In this document: in pieces, positions 53,559 to 62,018 of the stretch | How the letters are laid out: each line of letters begins with the position of its first letter | Numbering within the stretch: the stretch's first letter is position 1 | From: Algoriphagus zhangzhouensis | GTDB lineage: Bacteria > Bacteroidota > Bacteroidia > Cytophagales > Cyclobacteriaceae | Direction: 5' to 3' | Length of the DNA stretch: 64,000 nucleotides | Assembly (NCBI RefSeq): GCF_900148515.1 | Contig: NZ_FRXN01000007.1 | Location: 1 to 64,000, forward strand | Notes under the pieces: model-generated | Database searches by the model: none | Told to the model about the DNA's origin: nothing | The model's input: the letters and a program-made list of their open reading frames with translations, nothing else | Made by a program: the position numbers and the translations under genes

Positions 53559-54584
53559 CTAAAATTCTTTACTGAAATTTCTTTTTAAAACTAAACCAAT
53601 CACAATCGGAGCTCCAATCAGGGAAGTTACCGCATTGATTGGAAGGCTTTGTGCAGAGCCTGGAAGTTGACCAATCGCATCACACAAAAGCAACAAAACT
53701 GATCCACAAAGTGCCGAAGCAGGAAAAAGAATACGGTGATCTGCAGTTTTCCAGATGATTCTTGCCACATGTGGAACAGCAATACCGACAAAAGCAATTG
53801 GCCCACAAAAAGCAGTCACAGCACCTGACATCAAACCGGTACTGATAATCATCAGCCATCGCAATTTCAGCGGACTGATCCCCATACTTGCCGCATATGA
53901 TTCACCCAATAAAGAGGCATTGAAAGCTCGAATGGAAAAAATAACCGGAATCAATCCCAGAAGGATAACTACAGAAAGCAAAGTAACTTGAGCCCATCCC
54001 AAGCCTCCTAAGCTACCCATCGACCAAATCGTGTATAATTTCAGAGCTTCTGCTCCTGAGAAATACGCTAAAACAGAAATAATTGAGGAAACAGCCGCTC
54101 CGAACATGATTCCTACAATCAATAAAGTCATGCTATCTTTCACCCTCCAAGCAACCAAACTCACCAAAACCAAGATCAATCCTGCTCCCATAGTACCCGC
54201 AACTGCAACGGCCCAAGGATTCATGGCATTGCTAGCAAAACCGAAAATGGATCCCGCTAAAATCAAAATGGCTACACCAAATCCAGCCCCAGAACTGATT
54301 CCCAAAACATAGGGCCCAGCCAATGGATTTCGGAAAAAAGTCTGCATTTGAAGACCGGAAATACTCAATCCTACACCTGCCAAAATCGCTACAAGCGCCT
54401 TGGGAAAACGGTAATTTAGTATGATCTGCTCATATGAATTTTTATCCCAGCTCCCTGAAAAAAGCCCTTCCAAAATAGTGGGCATAGGAATAGAAACAGA
54501 GCCTAAGCTTACATTCAGCAACAAGCTAAAAATAAGCACTATGAATGCTCCAGCGAGCAAGATTCCATTTCTACTAATTTTCAT
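53559..54584 (-). CDS. btuC: B12 ABC transporter permease, BtuC-like
   Basis: A 341-residue inner membrane permease of the FecCD/BtuC family with about ten hydrophobic helices. Typical stretches are YRFPKALVAILAGVGLSISGLQMQ and GISSGAGFGVA, and the ATPase-coupling region contains SYAASMGIS. It forms the channel with BtuD and accepts ligand from BtuF. Its start overlaps the end of btuF by 11 bases. Substrate assignment to cobalamin is by context. Confidence 0.87.
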   Translation of the reverse strand: MKISRNGILLAGAFIVLIFSLLLNVSLGSVSIPMPTILEGLFSGSWDKNSYEQIILNYRFPKALVAILAGVGLSISGLQMQTFFRNPLAGPYVLGISSGAGFGVAILILAGSIFGFASNAMNPWAVAVAGTMGAGLILVLVSLVAWRVKDSMTLLIVGIMFGAAVSSIISVLAYFSGAEALKLYTIWSMGSLGGLGWAQVTLLSVVILLGLIPVIFSIRAFNASLLGESYAASMGISPLKLRWLMIISTGLMSGAVTAFCGPIAFVGIAVPHVARIIWKTADHRILFPASALCGSVLLLLCDAIGQLPGSAQSLPINAVTSLIGAPIVIGLVLKRNFSKEF

Positions 54585-55722
54585 TCAGTTGATTGTAAAA
54601 ATACAGCTGGTAATCAGGTAATAAATTAGGATGTAAAATCTTGATCAAATCCTTCAAAACCCAATCAGGTCTCATATATCCCAACTCAAAATACTCAAAT
54701 CCCCCTTTAGGACCTTTCTTCGCAGTATAAGTAAATACATTTCCTTCCTTAAAAGCTTCAAAAGCCTTGTATCTCGGTTCTGCTTCGCCCATTTCTTGAA
54801 GACTATTAAAATCTGCTGAGCCAATCCAAAATTGAGAATCCATGGCTTGATCCAAGACATATTCATAATTCAGCTCAAGACTTCCGGTTCCTTTTTGTTC
54901 CTTGAAAATGTAGTTTCCACCTGCATTTTCGAGGATTTTAGCTCCCCAACTTTCTGATCCAGGCGCATACCAAATATCCTGATATAATACTCCAGAAAGA
55001 ACAGTTGGCTTATCGAAATCTGGAATGGTTTTCACCAAGGCTTCAGCTTCTAAATATGCTTTTTCTACACTCTTAAATACGGAATCGGCTTCTTCAAATT
55101 TCCCCAAAAGTACACCGGTAAATTTGATCCATTCTGCCCTACCTAAAGGATGCTGTTCCACATATTCTCCATTGATCGGAGTGGGTATCCCCGCCTGATT
55201 CAATAAATCGATATTCCTCAAATCTTCCCCCAATGTTGAGACCATCATCCAATCGGGTTCCATTTCCAGAATCATCTCCACATTTGCAGATGGTGCGGAT
55301 CCCAAATCTTTCACCAAATCTTGACTGATTCTATCCCAAACTTTTTCCGAAGAAATTAAATCCAAATTCGGAAAAGCAATCATTTTTTGAGTTTCTCCCA
55401 AAAGATCTAAATGAGGAATTTGAGTGGTGGAAGTCAAAATCACTTCTTCGACAGGAAGCTGAATCACTCCATTAAATTCTCCTGCAGGACCAGACTTTCC
55501 CTCTTCCAAAACCAGATATTTGAAACTTTGCTCAGCACCCTTCCAAGGTTGAGTAACTGTCAAAACCCAAAAACCTTCACCCTCTTGAATATCAAAACCT
55601 TGTGCATAAGAAAGAGGAATATTTTCTAAAGTAAGTTTTTCATTTTCAGCACTCTTTTCTGCGCATGAAAAAAGAATTATCAAAGCTAAAAGCGGGCTAA
55701 AAAATTTATTCAGGATTTTCAA
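54574..55722 (-). CDS. btuF: B12 ABC transporter substrate-binding lipoprotein, BtuF-like
   Basis: A 382-residue lipoprotein (lipobox LFSCA, Cys20) of the class III periplasmic binding family. Two lobes are joined by a long helix (about residues 210-235). Features include EMILEMEPDWMMVST in the first lobe and PTVLSGVLYQDIWYAPG in the second. It captures ligand in the periplasm for BtuC. First gene of btuF-btuC-btuD; its promoter lies back to back with the promoter of the riboswitch-btuB transcript. No riboswitch fits in its own short leader. Confidence 0.85.
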   Translation of the reverse strand: MKILNKFFSPLLALIILFSCAEKSAENEKLTLENIPLSYAQGFDIQEGEGFWVLTVTQPWKGAEQSFKYLVLEEGKSGPAGEFNGVIQLPVEEVILTSTTQIPHLDLLGETQKMIAFPNLDLISSEKVWDRISQDLVKDLGSAPSANVEMILEMEPDWMMVSTLGEDLRNIDLLNQAGIPTPINGEYVEQHPLGRAEWIKFTGVLLGKFEEADSVFKSVEKAYLEAEALVKTIPDFDKPTVLSGVLYQDIWYAPGSESWGAKILENAGGNYIFKEQKGTGSLELNYEYVLDQAMDSQFWIGSADFNSLQEMGEAEPRYKAFEAFKEGNVFTYTAKKGPKGGFEYFELGYMRPDWVLKDLIKILHPNLLPDYQLYFYNQLNEN

Positions 55723-55744
55723 GATTCAATGATTTTTTCGCCCT

Positions 55745-55776
55745 CAAAGTAAGAACAAGATATTTCCGAATACAAA
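55745..55776 (-). promoter_or_regulatory. Promoter of btuFCD
   Basis: Minus-strand TTTG (55773-55776), 20 bases, then TTACTTTG (55745-55752), one mismatch from the -7 consensus. The leader to the btuF ATG would be only about 15 bases. Confidence 0.5.
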
Positions 55777-55793
55777 AAATCTTTTCAAACCCG

Positions 55794-55825
55794 ATTGTTT
55801 CAAATCAAAATTGAGTCTAAGTTTG
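55794..55825 (+). promoter_or_regulatory. Promoter of the riboswitch-btuB-btuG transcript
   Basis: ATTG (55794-55797), 20 bases, then TAAGTTTG (55818-55825), a full -7 match. Transcription would begin about seven bases later, exactly at the start of the riboswitch fold. Confidence 0.6.
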
Positions 55826-55832
55826 CGGCAGA

Positions 55833-56043
55833 AACAGGTTCCGGATTCGAAGCTTCGAGTCTTGGATTAATAGGGAATCCGGTGCGATACCGGAGCTGTC
55901 CCCGCAACTGTAAGTCTGATTTTGTTCAACAAAAAAACCGAACAGAAAAAGCTTTTGCTTCCCACGCCATTGAGCAATCCTGATCCGATCAGGAACGTTT
56001 GAGAAGGCTGGCAAAAGTCAGATGAGCCAGGAGACCTGCCTGA
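55833..56043 (+). ncRNA. Cobalamin riboswitch
   Basis: The leader contains the conserved parts of the cobalamin aptamer in order: ACAGGTTC near 55834, TTAATAGGGAATCCGGTGC from about 55868, GCTGTCCCCGCAACTGTAA around 55895-55913, and the B12 box AGCCAGGAGACCTGCC ending at 56040. The closing helix pairs CAGGT (55835-55839) with ACCTG (56034-56038). Adenosyl- or other cobalamin binding should shut off the outer membrane receptor downstream. A helix hiding the start region (56135-56157) suggests control of translation. About 120 bases separate the aptamer from btuB. Confidence 0.95.
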
Positions 56044-56134
56044 TTCTATTGATTCAGTGCTTTCGGAGGAAAAGCGATGAAGAATTGACTGGGAATCCCC
56101 ATTCTGATTTCTTCCTATTTCTCTTCAAGCCCGA

Positions 56135-56157
56135 ATCGAATTGAAAATTAATTCGAT
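56135..56157 (+). promoter_or_regulatory. Hairpin just before the btuB start, likely expression platform
   Basis: Perfect eight-base stem ATCGAATT / AATTCGAT with a seven-base loop, ending five bases before the btuB ATG. No T run follows, so it is not a terminator. It could block ribosome entry under control of the upstream aptamer. Confidence 0.45.
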
Positions 56158-56162
56158 CAGGC

Positions 56163-58013
56163 ATGATTTTGCTCGTATGGTTTATGTCGACCTTCGGTTT
56201 TCAAACTGAAGGATTGGATACTTTGTCTCTCAAAGAGGTTGAAGTGATCGCTCCTGCCTACCAGAGATTTGGCCAAGGCCAAAAAGCAATTGCTTGGACT
56301 TCGAAAGATATCCAAGAATTTAATAGCAGAACCCTTTCTGATCTTTTGCAAGAAACCAGTCCTATTTCCGTCCGTCAATATGGACCTGGAATGCTTTCAT
56401 CACCATCATTCCGCGGGACTTCAGCAGGTCATACTGCCCTTTTTTGGAACGGACTTCCTATCAACAGCCCCTCTTTGGGACAAAGTGATCTTTCCTTGAT
56501 TCCAATCTTGGCAATCGATCAGGCGGATCTACAATTCGGATCATCGGGAGCTTTAATCGGAAATGAATCGATCGGTGGGAGTATCCAATTGAGAAGTAAT
56601 GCAAAATTCTCCCAAAAACCCCAGCTTCTCTTTTCTCAGGAATTCGGAAGCTTTGGCACATACAATACGCGAATTAAAGCAGGGTTTTCTACTGAAAAAT
56701 TGGCTTTTCAAACCAAAGCATATAGGCTTTTTACTCAAAACAATTACCGGTTTGAAGACCTTTCCAAGTCTGGAACTCCAACAGTTGAACAGGATCATGG
56801 CCGGGTCAATCAGTATGGAATCGTTCAAGACCTTTCCTGGAAAATCAAAGAAAACCAGTTACTAAACAGCTCTTTTTGGTTCAATAAAGCCAATAGGGAA
56901 ATTCAATCTCCTATGGGCTCCAATACCCGCGATTTGCAGGAGGATGAAAGCTGGAAATGGTCCTTGGATTATGAAATTTTTAGGCAAAAGAGCGCATGGC
57001 TTTTTAAAACAGGACTTGTTAAGGACCATCTGATATTTAACGGAAGCCTGAGCAAAACGAGACAGCTGTTTTTGGGAGCGGAATGGGATTATTCAACGGA
57101 AACAAAGTGGAAGTTTCATGCTGGAACAAGATTTTCCTTCATCAAGGGAGATTTAAGCACTTATTCAGCAACTGATCAACGAATCGAGTTTTTTGAATCC
57201 ATCCAGTTCCAGGCAAATGAAAAGCTGATTTTCTCTTTCAATGGAAGGCATTTAGTTTACCTCGATGTTTTCAAACCTTTGATTCCAAGCCTAGGCTTGG
57301 ACTGGAAGATCAAAGAAAATGAAGCTCATACCCTAACTTTCAAAGCTTCAGGAAGTATGGGCTTCAAAGTCCCCACACTCAATGATCGGTTTTGGGAACC
57401 GGGAGGGAACCCTGATTTACTACCAGAAGAAAGTTGGAATGCAGAATCTGGGCTTCATTGGCAATTCAAGAAAATTGAGCAAAGCCTGACCGGATATTGG
57501 ATGGATGTGGACAATTGGATCATTTGGCTACCCAATGGATCGATTTGGTCACCGCAAAATATCCGAAAAGTCCGATCCGAAGGAATTGAATATCAAGGAA
57601 AGGCCAAATTTCAAACAGGAAAAATACTTTGGACACCAAATTGGCAATACAGCTTCAACAGGGCTGTTTCTCTTCAGGGTATTTCTGAAATTGATCCATC
57701 TCTGGGAAAACAATTACCCTATACACCGCAACATCAGGCCACTATGAGAATTGGAGGAAAGTTAAATAGCTTTTCGATTTCACTCGCGGGAGATTATACA
57801 GGGAAAAGAAGTGTCACTGCCGACAATCCTAGGACAATGGATCCATTTACACTATGGAACACCAGCCTTTCCTATGAAGGGTTTTCAATCGGAAAAATCA
57901 AGATTCCAATGCAATTCCGAATTCAAAATCTTTTTGACACCAACTATCAAGTTTTATACCTCAGGCCTATGCCTGGAAGATCTTATCATTTTAATTTATC
58001 AATCCAACTATGA
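56163..58013 (+). CDS. btuB: TonB-dependent vitamin B12 receptor, BtuB-like
   Basis: A 616-residue outer membrane receptor with a short signal peptide (cut near residue 14). A TonB-box-like region is followed by the plug (about 20-150: LSDLLQETSPISVRQYGPGM, then SFRGTSAGHTALFWNG). The barrel includes GSMGFKVPTLNDRFWEPGGNPDLLPEES (shown in part by FWEPGGNPDLLPEES), and the end FDTNYQVLYLRPMPGRSYHF is a normal last strand. It is directly downstream of a cobalamin riboswitch and coupled by four bases to a BtuG-like gene, so cobalamin is the expected ligand. Confidence 0.92.
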   Translation: MILLVWFMSTFGFQTEGLDTLSLKEVEVIAPAYQRFGQGQKAIAWTSKDIQEFNSRTLSDLLQETSPISVRQYGPGMLSSPSFRGTSAGHTALFWNGLPINSPSLGQSDLSLIPILAIDQADLQFGSSGALIGNESIGGSIQLRSNAKFSQKPQLLFSQEFGSFGTYNTRIKAGFSTEKLAFQTKAYRLFTQNNYRFEDLSKSGTPTVEQDHGRVNQYGIVQDLSWKIKENQLLNSSFWFNKANREIQSPMGSNTRDLQEDESWKWSLDYEIFRQKSAWLFKTGLVKDHLIFNGSLSKTRQLFLGAEWDYSTETKWKFHAGTRFSFIKGDLSTYSATDQRIEFFESIQFQANEKLIFSFNGRHLVYLDVFKPLIPSLGLDWKIKENEAHTLTFKASGSMGFKVPTLNDRFWEPGGNPDLLPEESWNAESGLHWQFKKIEQSLTGYWMDVDNWIIWLPNGSIWSPQNIRKVRSEGIEYQGKAKFQTGKILWTPNWQYSFNRAVSLQGISEIDPSLGKQLPYTPQHQATMRIGGKLNSFSISLAGDYTGKRSVTADNPRTMDPFTLWNTSLSYEGFSIGKIKIPMQFRIQNLFDTNYQVLYLRPMPGRSYHFNLSIQL

Positions 58014-59062
58014 AGTTTAGACTACTACAGTTCAGCAAGGCTTTTGCCTTAATTTTCATTCTTTTTGCCTGTACCGAAAATGATCCTGAAATCCCTTTAG
58101 GAGAATTTGACTCGGGAATTTTAATTATGAACGAAGGTTCTTTCGGATCCAATGACGGAGAAGTTTATCATTTGAATTCCACCACGGATGAGTTAAAGGC
58201 CAATATTTTTGAAGAGGCCAATGCCAGACCATTTGCCGGATTGCTTCAGGATATGGTTTTGGAAAACGACAGGCTTTATTTGGTAGCAAATACCGGAAAA
58301 GTGGAAGTAGTGAATCCTGGTGATTTCACCAGCTTGGGATCTGTGACTGCAGATTTGGATCAACCACGATCTCTTACTGTCAACTCAGGGAAACTTTTTA
58401 TCTCAGATTACGGGCCATATGATGCGAGTTACGCAACTCCTGAATCCTACATCGCTGTGGTGAACAACACCTTGGGAGGTGAAGTTTCAACCAAAATTGC
58501 TGTTTCAAGAAAGCCTGAAGATTTGATTTCTTATGGGAAATACGTGTTGGTTGCTGGTTCTGAGGAAGGAAAAGTAGAGGTGATTGATGCTGAAAAATCA
58601 GAATTGATCGAAACTATTGAGGTAGAAGGAAGTCCATCTAGATTTTTTGAAGCCGATGGAAAAATCTACCTATTCTCGCCAAATGGTGATGAATTGATTC
58701 TTTACAGCTTCCATTTGGACAACTTTACGCTAGCAACCACGACTCATTATCCAATTTCAAATGCAACCGGGAAGTTTGCTATTGATGAAAATGGCGTGAT
58801 GTACATTCTGACAAGTTCAGGCTGGCCTGATTACCAAGATGGAATCGCGCTTTTGGATATTTTTGGATCTGCGATTGATCCAACTTGGTATGAGGGATCT
58901 GGATTTTATGGAATTGGTTATGACCCAGTTTTGGATGAAATCTACGTAACCAATTCTAACGGATTTCAAGGAAATGGCACTGTGACTGTTTTGGATGAAG
59001 ACGGAGTTGAAAAACGAAGCTTTGAAGTAGGGAGAGGTCCTTCTGGATTTATGTTTAGGTAA
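58010..59062 (+). CDS. btuG: Surface beta-propeller lipoprotein, BtuG-like (DUF5074/YncE type)
   Basis: A 350-residue lipoprotein (lipobox LFACT, Cys21) made of repeated four-strand blades: GILIMNEGSFGSNDGEV, NDRLYLVANTGKVEVV, GKLFISDYG, YVLVAGSEEGKVEVID and so on, ending IYVTNSNGFQGNGTVTVLD. This is the YncE/DUF5074 seven-bladed propeller. In Bacteroides the BtuG propeller is a surface lipoprotein that binds cobalamin very tightly and caps BtuB. Here it overlaps btuB by four bases under the same riboswitch, which supports the same role. A terminator follows. Confidence 0.85.
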   Translation: MKFRLLQFSKAFALIFILFACTENDPEIPLGEFDSGILIMNEGSFGSNDGEVYHLNSTTDELKANIFEEANARPFAGLLQDMVLENDRLYLVANTGKVEVVNPGDFTSLGSVTADLDQPRSLTVNSGKLFISDYGPYDASYATPESYIAVVNNTLGGEVSTKIAVSRKPEDLISYGKYVLVAGSEEGKVEVIDAEKSELIETIEVEGSPSRFFEADGKIYLFSPNGDELILYSFHLDNFTLATTTHYPISNATGKFAIDENGVMYILTSSGWPDYQDGIALLDIFGSAIDPTWYEGSGFYGIGYDPVLDEIYVTNSNGFQGNGTVTVLDEDGVEKRSFEVGRGPSGFMFR

Positions 59063-59080
59063 TTTAAAAGTCTTTATTAA

Positions 59081-59105
59081 TGGAGTCGAAAGACCCTCGA
59101 CTCCA
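59081..59105 (+). terminator. Terminator of btuB-btuG
   Basis: Nine-base stem TGGAGTCGA / TCGACTCCA with a seven-base loop, then CTTCCTTTATTT. The T run is imperfect. Confidence 0.6.
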
Positions 59106-59152
59106 CTTCCTTTATTTCTAAAGACTTAAATACGAAATTTTTGTCTGCTTTT

Positions 59153-59197
59153 TTTCTTCTCCGTCCTTTTTCCTGTAGGTGAAAAAGGACGAAGAAA
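59153..59197. repeat. Long bulged inverted repeat without T run
   Basis: A perfect 11-base stem CGTCCTTTTTC / GAAAAAGGACG (59162-59172, 59181-59191) with an eight-base loop. It is extended by six more pairs across a three-base bulge (TTTCTT 59153-59158 with AAGAAA 59192-59197). Neither side continues in a T run as a terminator would. It lies between the btuG terminator and the terminator of the opposing operon. Purpose unknown. Confidence 0.5.
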
Positions 59198-59281
59198 TTG
59201 AATCAGGTATTATTAATTTTAAAACGCCCTAGATTCTTGATAATCAACCCACTGTATAGGATACTTTTATTAGAATTAGAA

Positions 59282-59307
59282 AAACTCTGCTATTTCAAGC
59301 AGAGTTT
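59282..59307. terminator. Terminator of the meaB operon, bidirectional
   Basis: Ten-base stem AAACTCTGCT / AGCAGAGTTT with a six-base loop and T-rich tails on both strands. It touches the end of the DUF3298 gene on the minus strand. Confidence 0.8.
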
Positions 59308-59308
59308 T

Positions 59309-60037
59309 TTATTTCCTTACTACCCCCTCCACTTCACTCAATTCAAAACTTAACGAGGTATAACCAAACACATAAGGTGCTATTTCATAAGGATTGTAGA
59401 TCAACCAAAACTTCCCTTCTTTAAAACCCTTGGCTTGTGGTAAAAAGAACCCTGAGTCAGGAATAAAAAAGCGGTCGTCCTGCTCAACTGTTAAGGAATC
59501 AGGCACATCGTGATAGGCTTTAAACTCTCTCCTTGCCATTTCCAATAGCTTTCCCTGATCCAAAACCAAAGTTTCATCTCTCAACCTTTCTCCACTAACA
59601 GCATCAATATTCAGAAAAGTCTCTGAGGAATTCGGATGGGCACCTCCCGAATAGTTGGCTTCAATAAAATCAAAACTTAGGACCGAATCGGACTGATAAG
59701 TGAGTTCTCCTTCGATCGTTAATGTCCAACCAGCAGGATAATCAGGAAATTCCTTTGTTACTTCCTCATATTCGGAAAGAAAACTCTCAATCTGTTTTTC
59801 GATTGACTCCTGAGGATTATCAGTATCTAGATTCCCCTTTACTTTTTGGATCAAAAGGTCATTGATTCCCTCTGAATTGGGAAACTCAGAAACTTTAGGC
59901 CATGTGATGCTTACTTCTGCACAATTTCCACCGACGCACCTTGAAGCTTCAAGTACTTCATTTTCTACTTTTAACTCTTTTTTTGGAACTTGACATGCAA
60001 TGGCCAATCCCAAAAGTGCAACGATTAATCTTTTCAT
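59309..60037 (-). CDS. DUF3298 / RsiV-like lipoprotein
   Basis: A 242-residue lipoprotein (lipobox AIACQ, Cys15). It contains the DUF4163 and DUF3298 pattern: beta-strands with ITWPKV, DFIEANYSGGAHPNSSETFLNID, LLEMARREF and FFLPQAKGFKEGKFWLIYNPYEIAPYVFG. The same C-terminal fold is found in RsiV, where it binds lysozyme, but free lipoproteins of this kind have no known role. Its start overlaps the meaB stop by four bases, so it is made with MeaB although no functional link is obvious. Confidence 0.8.
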   Translation of the reverse strand: MKRLIVALLGLAIACQVPKKELKVENEVLEASRCVGGNCAEVSITWPKVSEFPNSEGINDLLIQKVKGNLDTDNPQESIEKQIESFLSEYEEVTKEFPDYPAGWTLTIEGELTYQSDSVLSFDFIEANYSGGAHPNSSETFLNIDAVSGERLRDETLVLDQGKLLEMARREFKAYHDVPDSLTVEQDDRFFIPDSGFFLPQAKGFKEGKFWLIYNPYEIAPYVFGYTSLSFELSEVEGVVRK

Positions 60038-61020
60038 GATTTAAAAAACATTTCGGTTAACTCACGGGCCAATTTCATTGGACTTAACTCGCCTGCCAAC
60101 ACTTTTTCTCTTTCGATTTTCAATCGATCCTGGACTTTTGAATCCCTGTAAAAAGCTTTTCCAAGCTCGGACTGAATACTCTCATCTAACCAAGAAAGTC
60201 TTTGCTCAGACCGATTTTTTTCCCAAAAACCAGACATTTTCATCTTTCCTTCGAAATCCTCAATCAATCCCCAACAGGATTCTAGACCATCTTTAGTAAC
60301 CGAAGACCCCATCAATACTTGGGCCGACCAATTGTTTTCTCCCAAGGGAAATAAATGAAGCGCATTTTGATAAGAAACTTTGGCTCTTTTGGCTGCTTGG
60401 ACATTGTCACCATCCGCTTTATTAATGAATAATGCATCAGCCATTTCCATGATGCCTTTTTTGATCCCTTGCAATTCATCTCCTGCTCCCGCCAACATCA
60501 ATAGCAAAAAGAAATCAACCATCCCTTTGACAGCTGTCTCGGATTGCCCAACGCCGACTGTTTCTACCAAAATCACATCAAAGCCAGCAGCTTCGCAAAG
60601 CAACATCGCCTCTCTGGTTTTGGAACTGACTCCGCCCAATGTAGATCCTGATGGACTAGGGCGGATGAAAGCTCTAGAATCAGAGGAAAGTTTTTCCATC
60701 CGAGTTTTATCCCCAAGGATACTACCTTTAGTCTTTTGACTAGTCGGATCAACAGCCAAAACTGCTACCTTCTTCCCCATTGAAATTAAAAGGCTACCAA
60801 AAGCCTCAATAAAAGTACTTTTTCCAACTCCGGGAACGCCTGTAATTCCAATCCGAATGGATTTTCCAGAGAATGGTAAAAGTTCCTGAACCAAATCCCC
60901 AGCCAAACGAATGTCAGAGGCCAAGTTGCTTTCAACCAATGTGATGGCTTGAGACAAAAGAACTCTATCTCCATCCAGAATTCCCTTTTTGTATTCCTCT
61001 ATGGATTTACGCTTCCTCAT
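60034..61020 (-). CDS. meaB: Methylmalonyl-CoA mutase-associated GTPase MeaB
   Basis: A 328-residue G3E-family P-loop GTPase. Walker A is GVPGVGKS at 61-68, Walker B region LAVDPTSQKTKGSILGDKTRM, then SGSTLGGVSSKTREA, ETVGVGQSE and NKADGD as base-recognition motif. MeaB guards methylmalonyl-CoA mutase: it gates cofactor loading and expels damaged cobalamin. The mutase genes lie 17 kb away on the same chromosome segment. It overlaps both neighbours by four bases, forming a three-gene operon. Confidence 0.95.
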   Translation of the reverse strand: MRKRKSIEEYKKGILDGDRVLLSQAITLVESNLASDIRLAGDLVQELLPFSGKSIRIGITGVPGVGKSTFIEAFGSLLISMGKKVAVLAVDPTSQKTKGSILGDKTRMEKLSSDSRAFIRPSPSGSTLGGVSSKTREAMLLCEAAGFDVILVETVGVGQSETAVKGMVDFFLLLMLAGAGDELQGIKKGIMEMADALFINKADGDNVQAAKRAKVSYQNALHLFPLGENNWSAQVLMGSSVTKDGLESCWGLIEDFEGKMKMSGFWEKNRSEQRLSWLDESIQSELGKAFYRDSKVQDRLKIEREKVLAGELSPMKLARELTEMFFKS

Positions 61021-61424
61021 TCAGATGATCCTGATTTAAACCTGGGTTCACCCATTGGAGTCCTTTCAAAGCTTGCCACAACTTTTCCATCCAAGCTCTG
61101 ATCAAAATAAGGAGGAGTTCCAGAAAGATCAATTGGCCCACTTACATCTGGTGAAAAGAAATAGACTAAGGTCTTACCGTATTTAGTATGAGGTTGGGAT
61201 TCGGCAAATTCCTTCATCCATGTTTGATCACTGTCCAAGGCTCGAATTGCATAAACTCTTAACACAGGACCTGTATTATTCTCATTTCGGAAATACCCCA
61301 ATTCTTCATATTTGCCTTCGAATCGCTCCATTCCTGGTTGAAAAAAAGATTCTTTACCTATATAAAACACCAATGCAGCGATGGCAAAGACAATAATGTA
61401 GAAAATTACTCGAGAGCTTTTCAA
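61017..61424 (-). CDS. Membrane-anchored protein of unknown function upstream of meaB
   Basis: A 135-residue protein with one N-terminal membrane helix (about residues 7-23) and a soluble periplasmic part rich in Tyr/Phe, with KTLVYFFSPDVSGPIDLSGTPPYF and a Ser/Gly tail. No family was recognised. It is the first gene of the operon with meaB and the DUF3298 lipoprotein, overlapping meaB by four bases, and is divergent from hemJ. Confidence 0.7.
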   Translation of the reverse strand: MKSSRVIFYIIVFAIAALVFYIGKESFFQPGMERFEGKYEELGYFRNENNTGPVLRVYAIRALDSDQTWMKEFAESQPHTKYGKTLVYFFSPDVSGPIDLSGTPPYFDQSLDGKVVASFERTPMGEPRFKSGSSE

Positions 61425-61475
61425 AAGTTTAGGGGTTAATCGATTTAGACCTTAATTTAGCCGAAAATTCTGACA

Positions 61476-62012
61476 ATGAGTTTCGAATACGTCAAGGCAC
61501 TTCATATCATTTTCGTAGTCACCTGGTTTGCAGGACTTTTTTATATCGTGCGCCTTTTCATCTATCAAACTGAAGCCATGGAAAGGCCAGAGGCAGAGAG
61601 GAACATTCTAAAACCGCAATTGGATTTGATGGCCTCCAGGCTCTGGTACATCATCACATGGCCTTCTGCAGTTTTGACATTGATCTTCGGAACCTGGGTT
61701 CTCAGCTATAGAATGGGCTTTTTGGAGCAAGGGTTTATGCATGCAAAATTGGCTTTCGTAGTATTACTGTATGCCTACCATTTAGGTTGTCACAAATTGT
61801 TCAAAGAAATCCAAGCTGGACGAACTCGATGGACATCTACTCAGTTAAGAATTTGGAATGAAGCATCCACTCTACTGCTCTTTGCCATTGTTTTTCTTAT
61901 TGTATTGAAAAACACCATGAGCATGGTTTGGGGTTTGGTTGGATTGGTCGGATTGGGAGTCTCTTTGATGATCGCTATCCGCCTTTATAAAAAGTACAGA
62001 TCAAAATCGTAA
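61476..62012 (+). CDS. hemJ: Protoporphyrinogen IX oxidase HemJ-like membrane protein
   Basis: A 178-residue protein with about four to five membrane helices. The HemJ/UPF0093 start is clear: VKALHIIFVVTWFAGLFYIVRLFIY with His10. It continues with SRLWYIITWPSAVLTLIFG and the conserved HAKLAFVVLLYAYH. HemJ oxidises protoporphyrinogen IX in the haem pathway of bacteria lacking HemY/HemG. Some members are annotated as CopD-like. It lies six bases before the SCO gene, with a cytochrome c gene after it, so haem making and cytochrome assembly sit together. Confidence 0.88.
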   Translation: MSFEYVKALHIIFVVTWFAGLFYIVRLFIYQTEAMERPEAERNILKPQLDLMASRLWYIITWPSAVLTLIFGTWVLSYRMGFLEQGFMHAKLAFVVLLYAYHLGCHKLFKEIQAGRTRWTSTQLRIWNEASTLLLFAIVFLIVLKNTMSMVWGLVGLVGLGVSLMIAIRLYKKYRSKS

Positions 62013-62018
62013 AATTAT

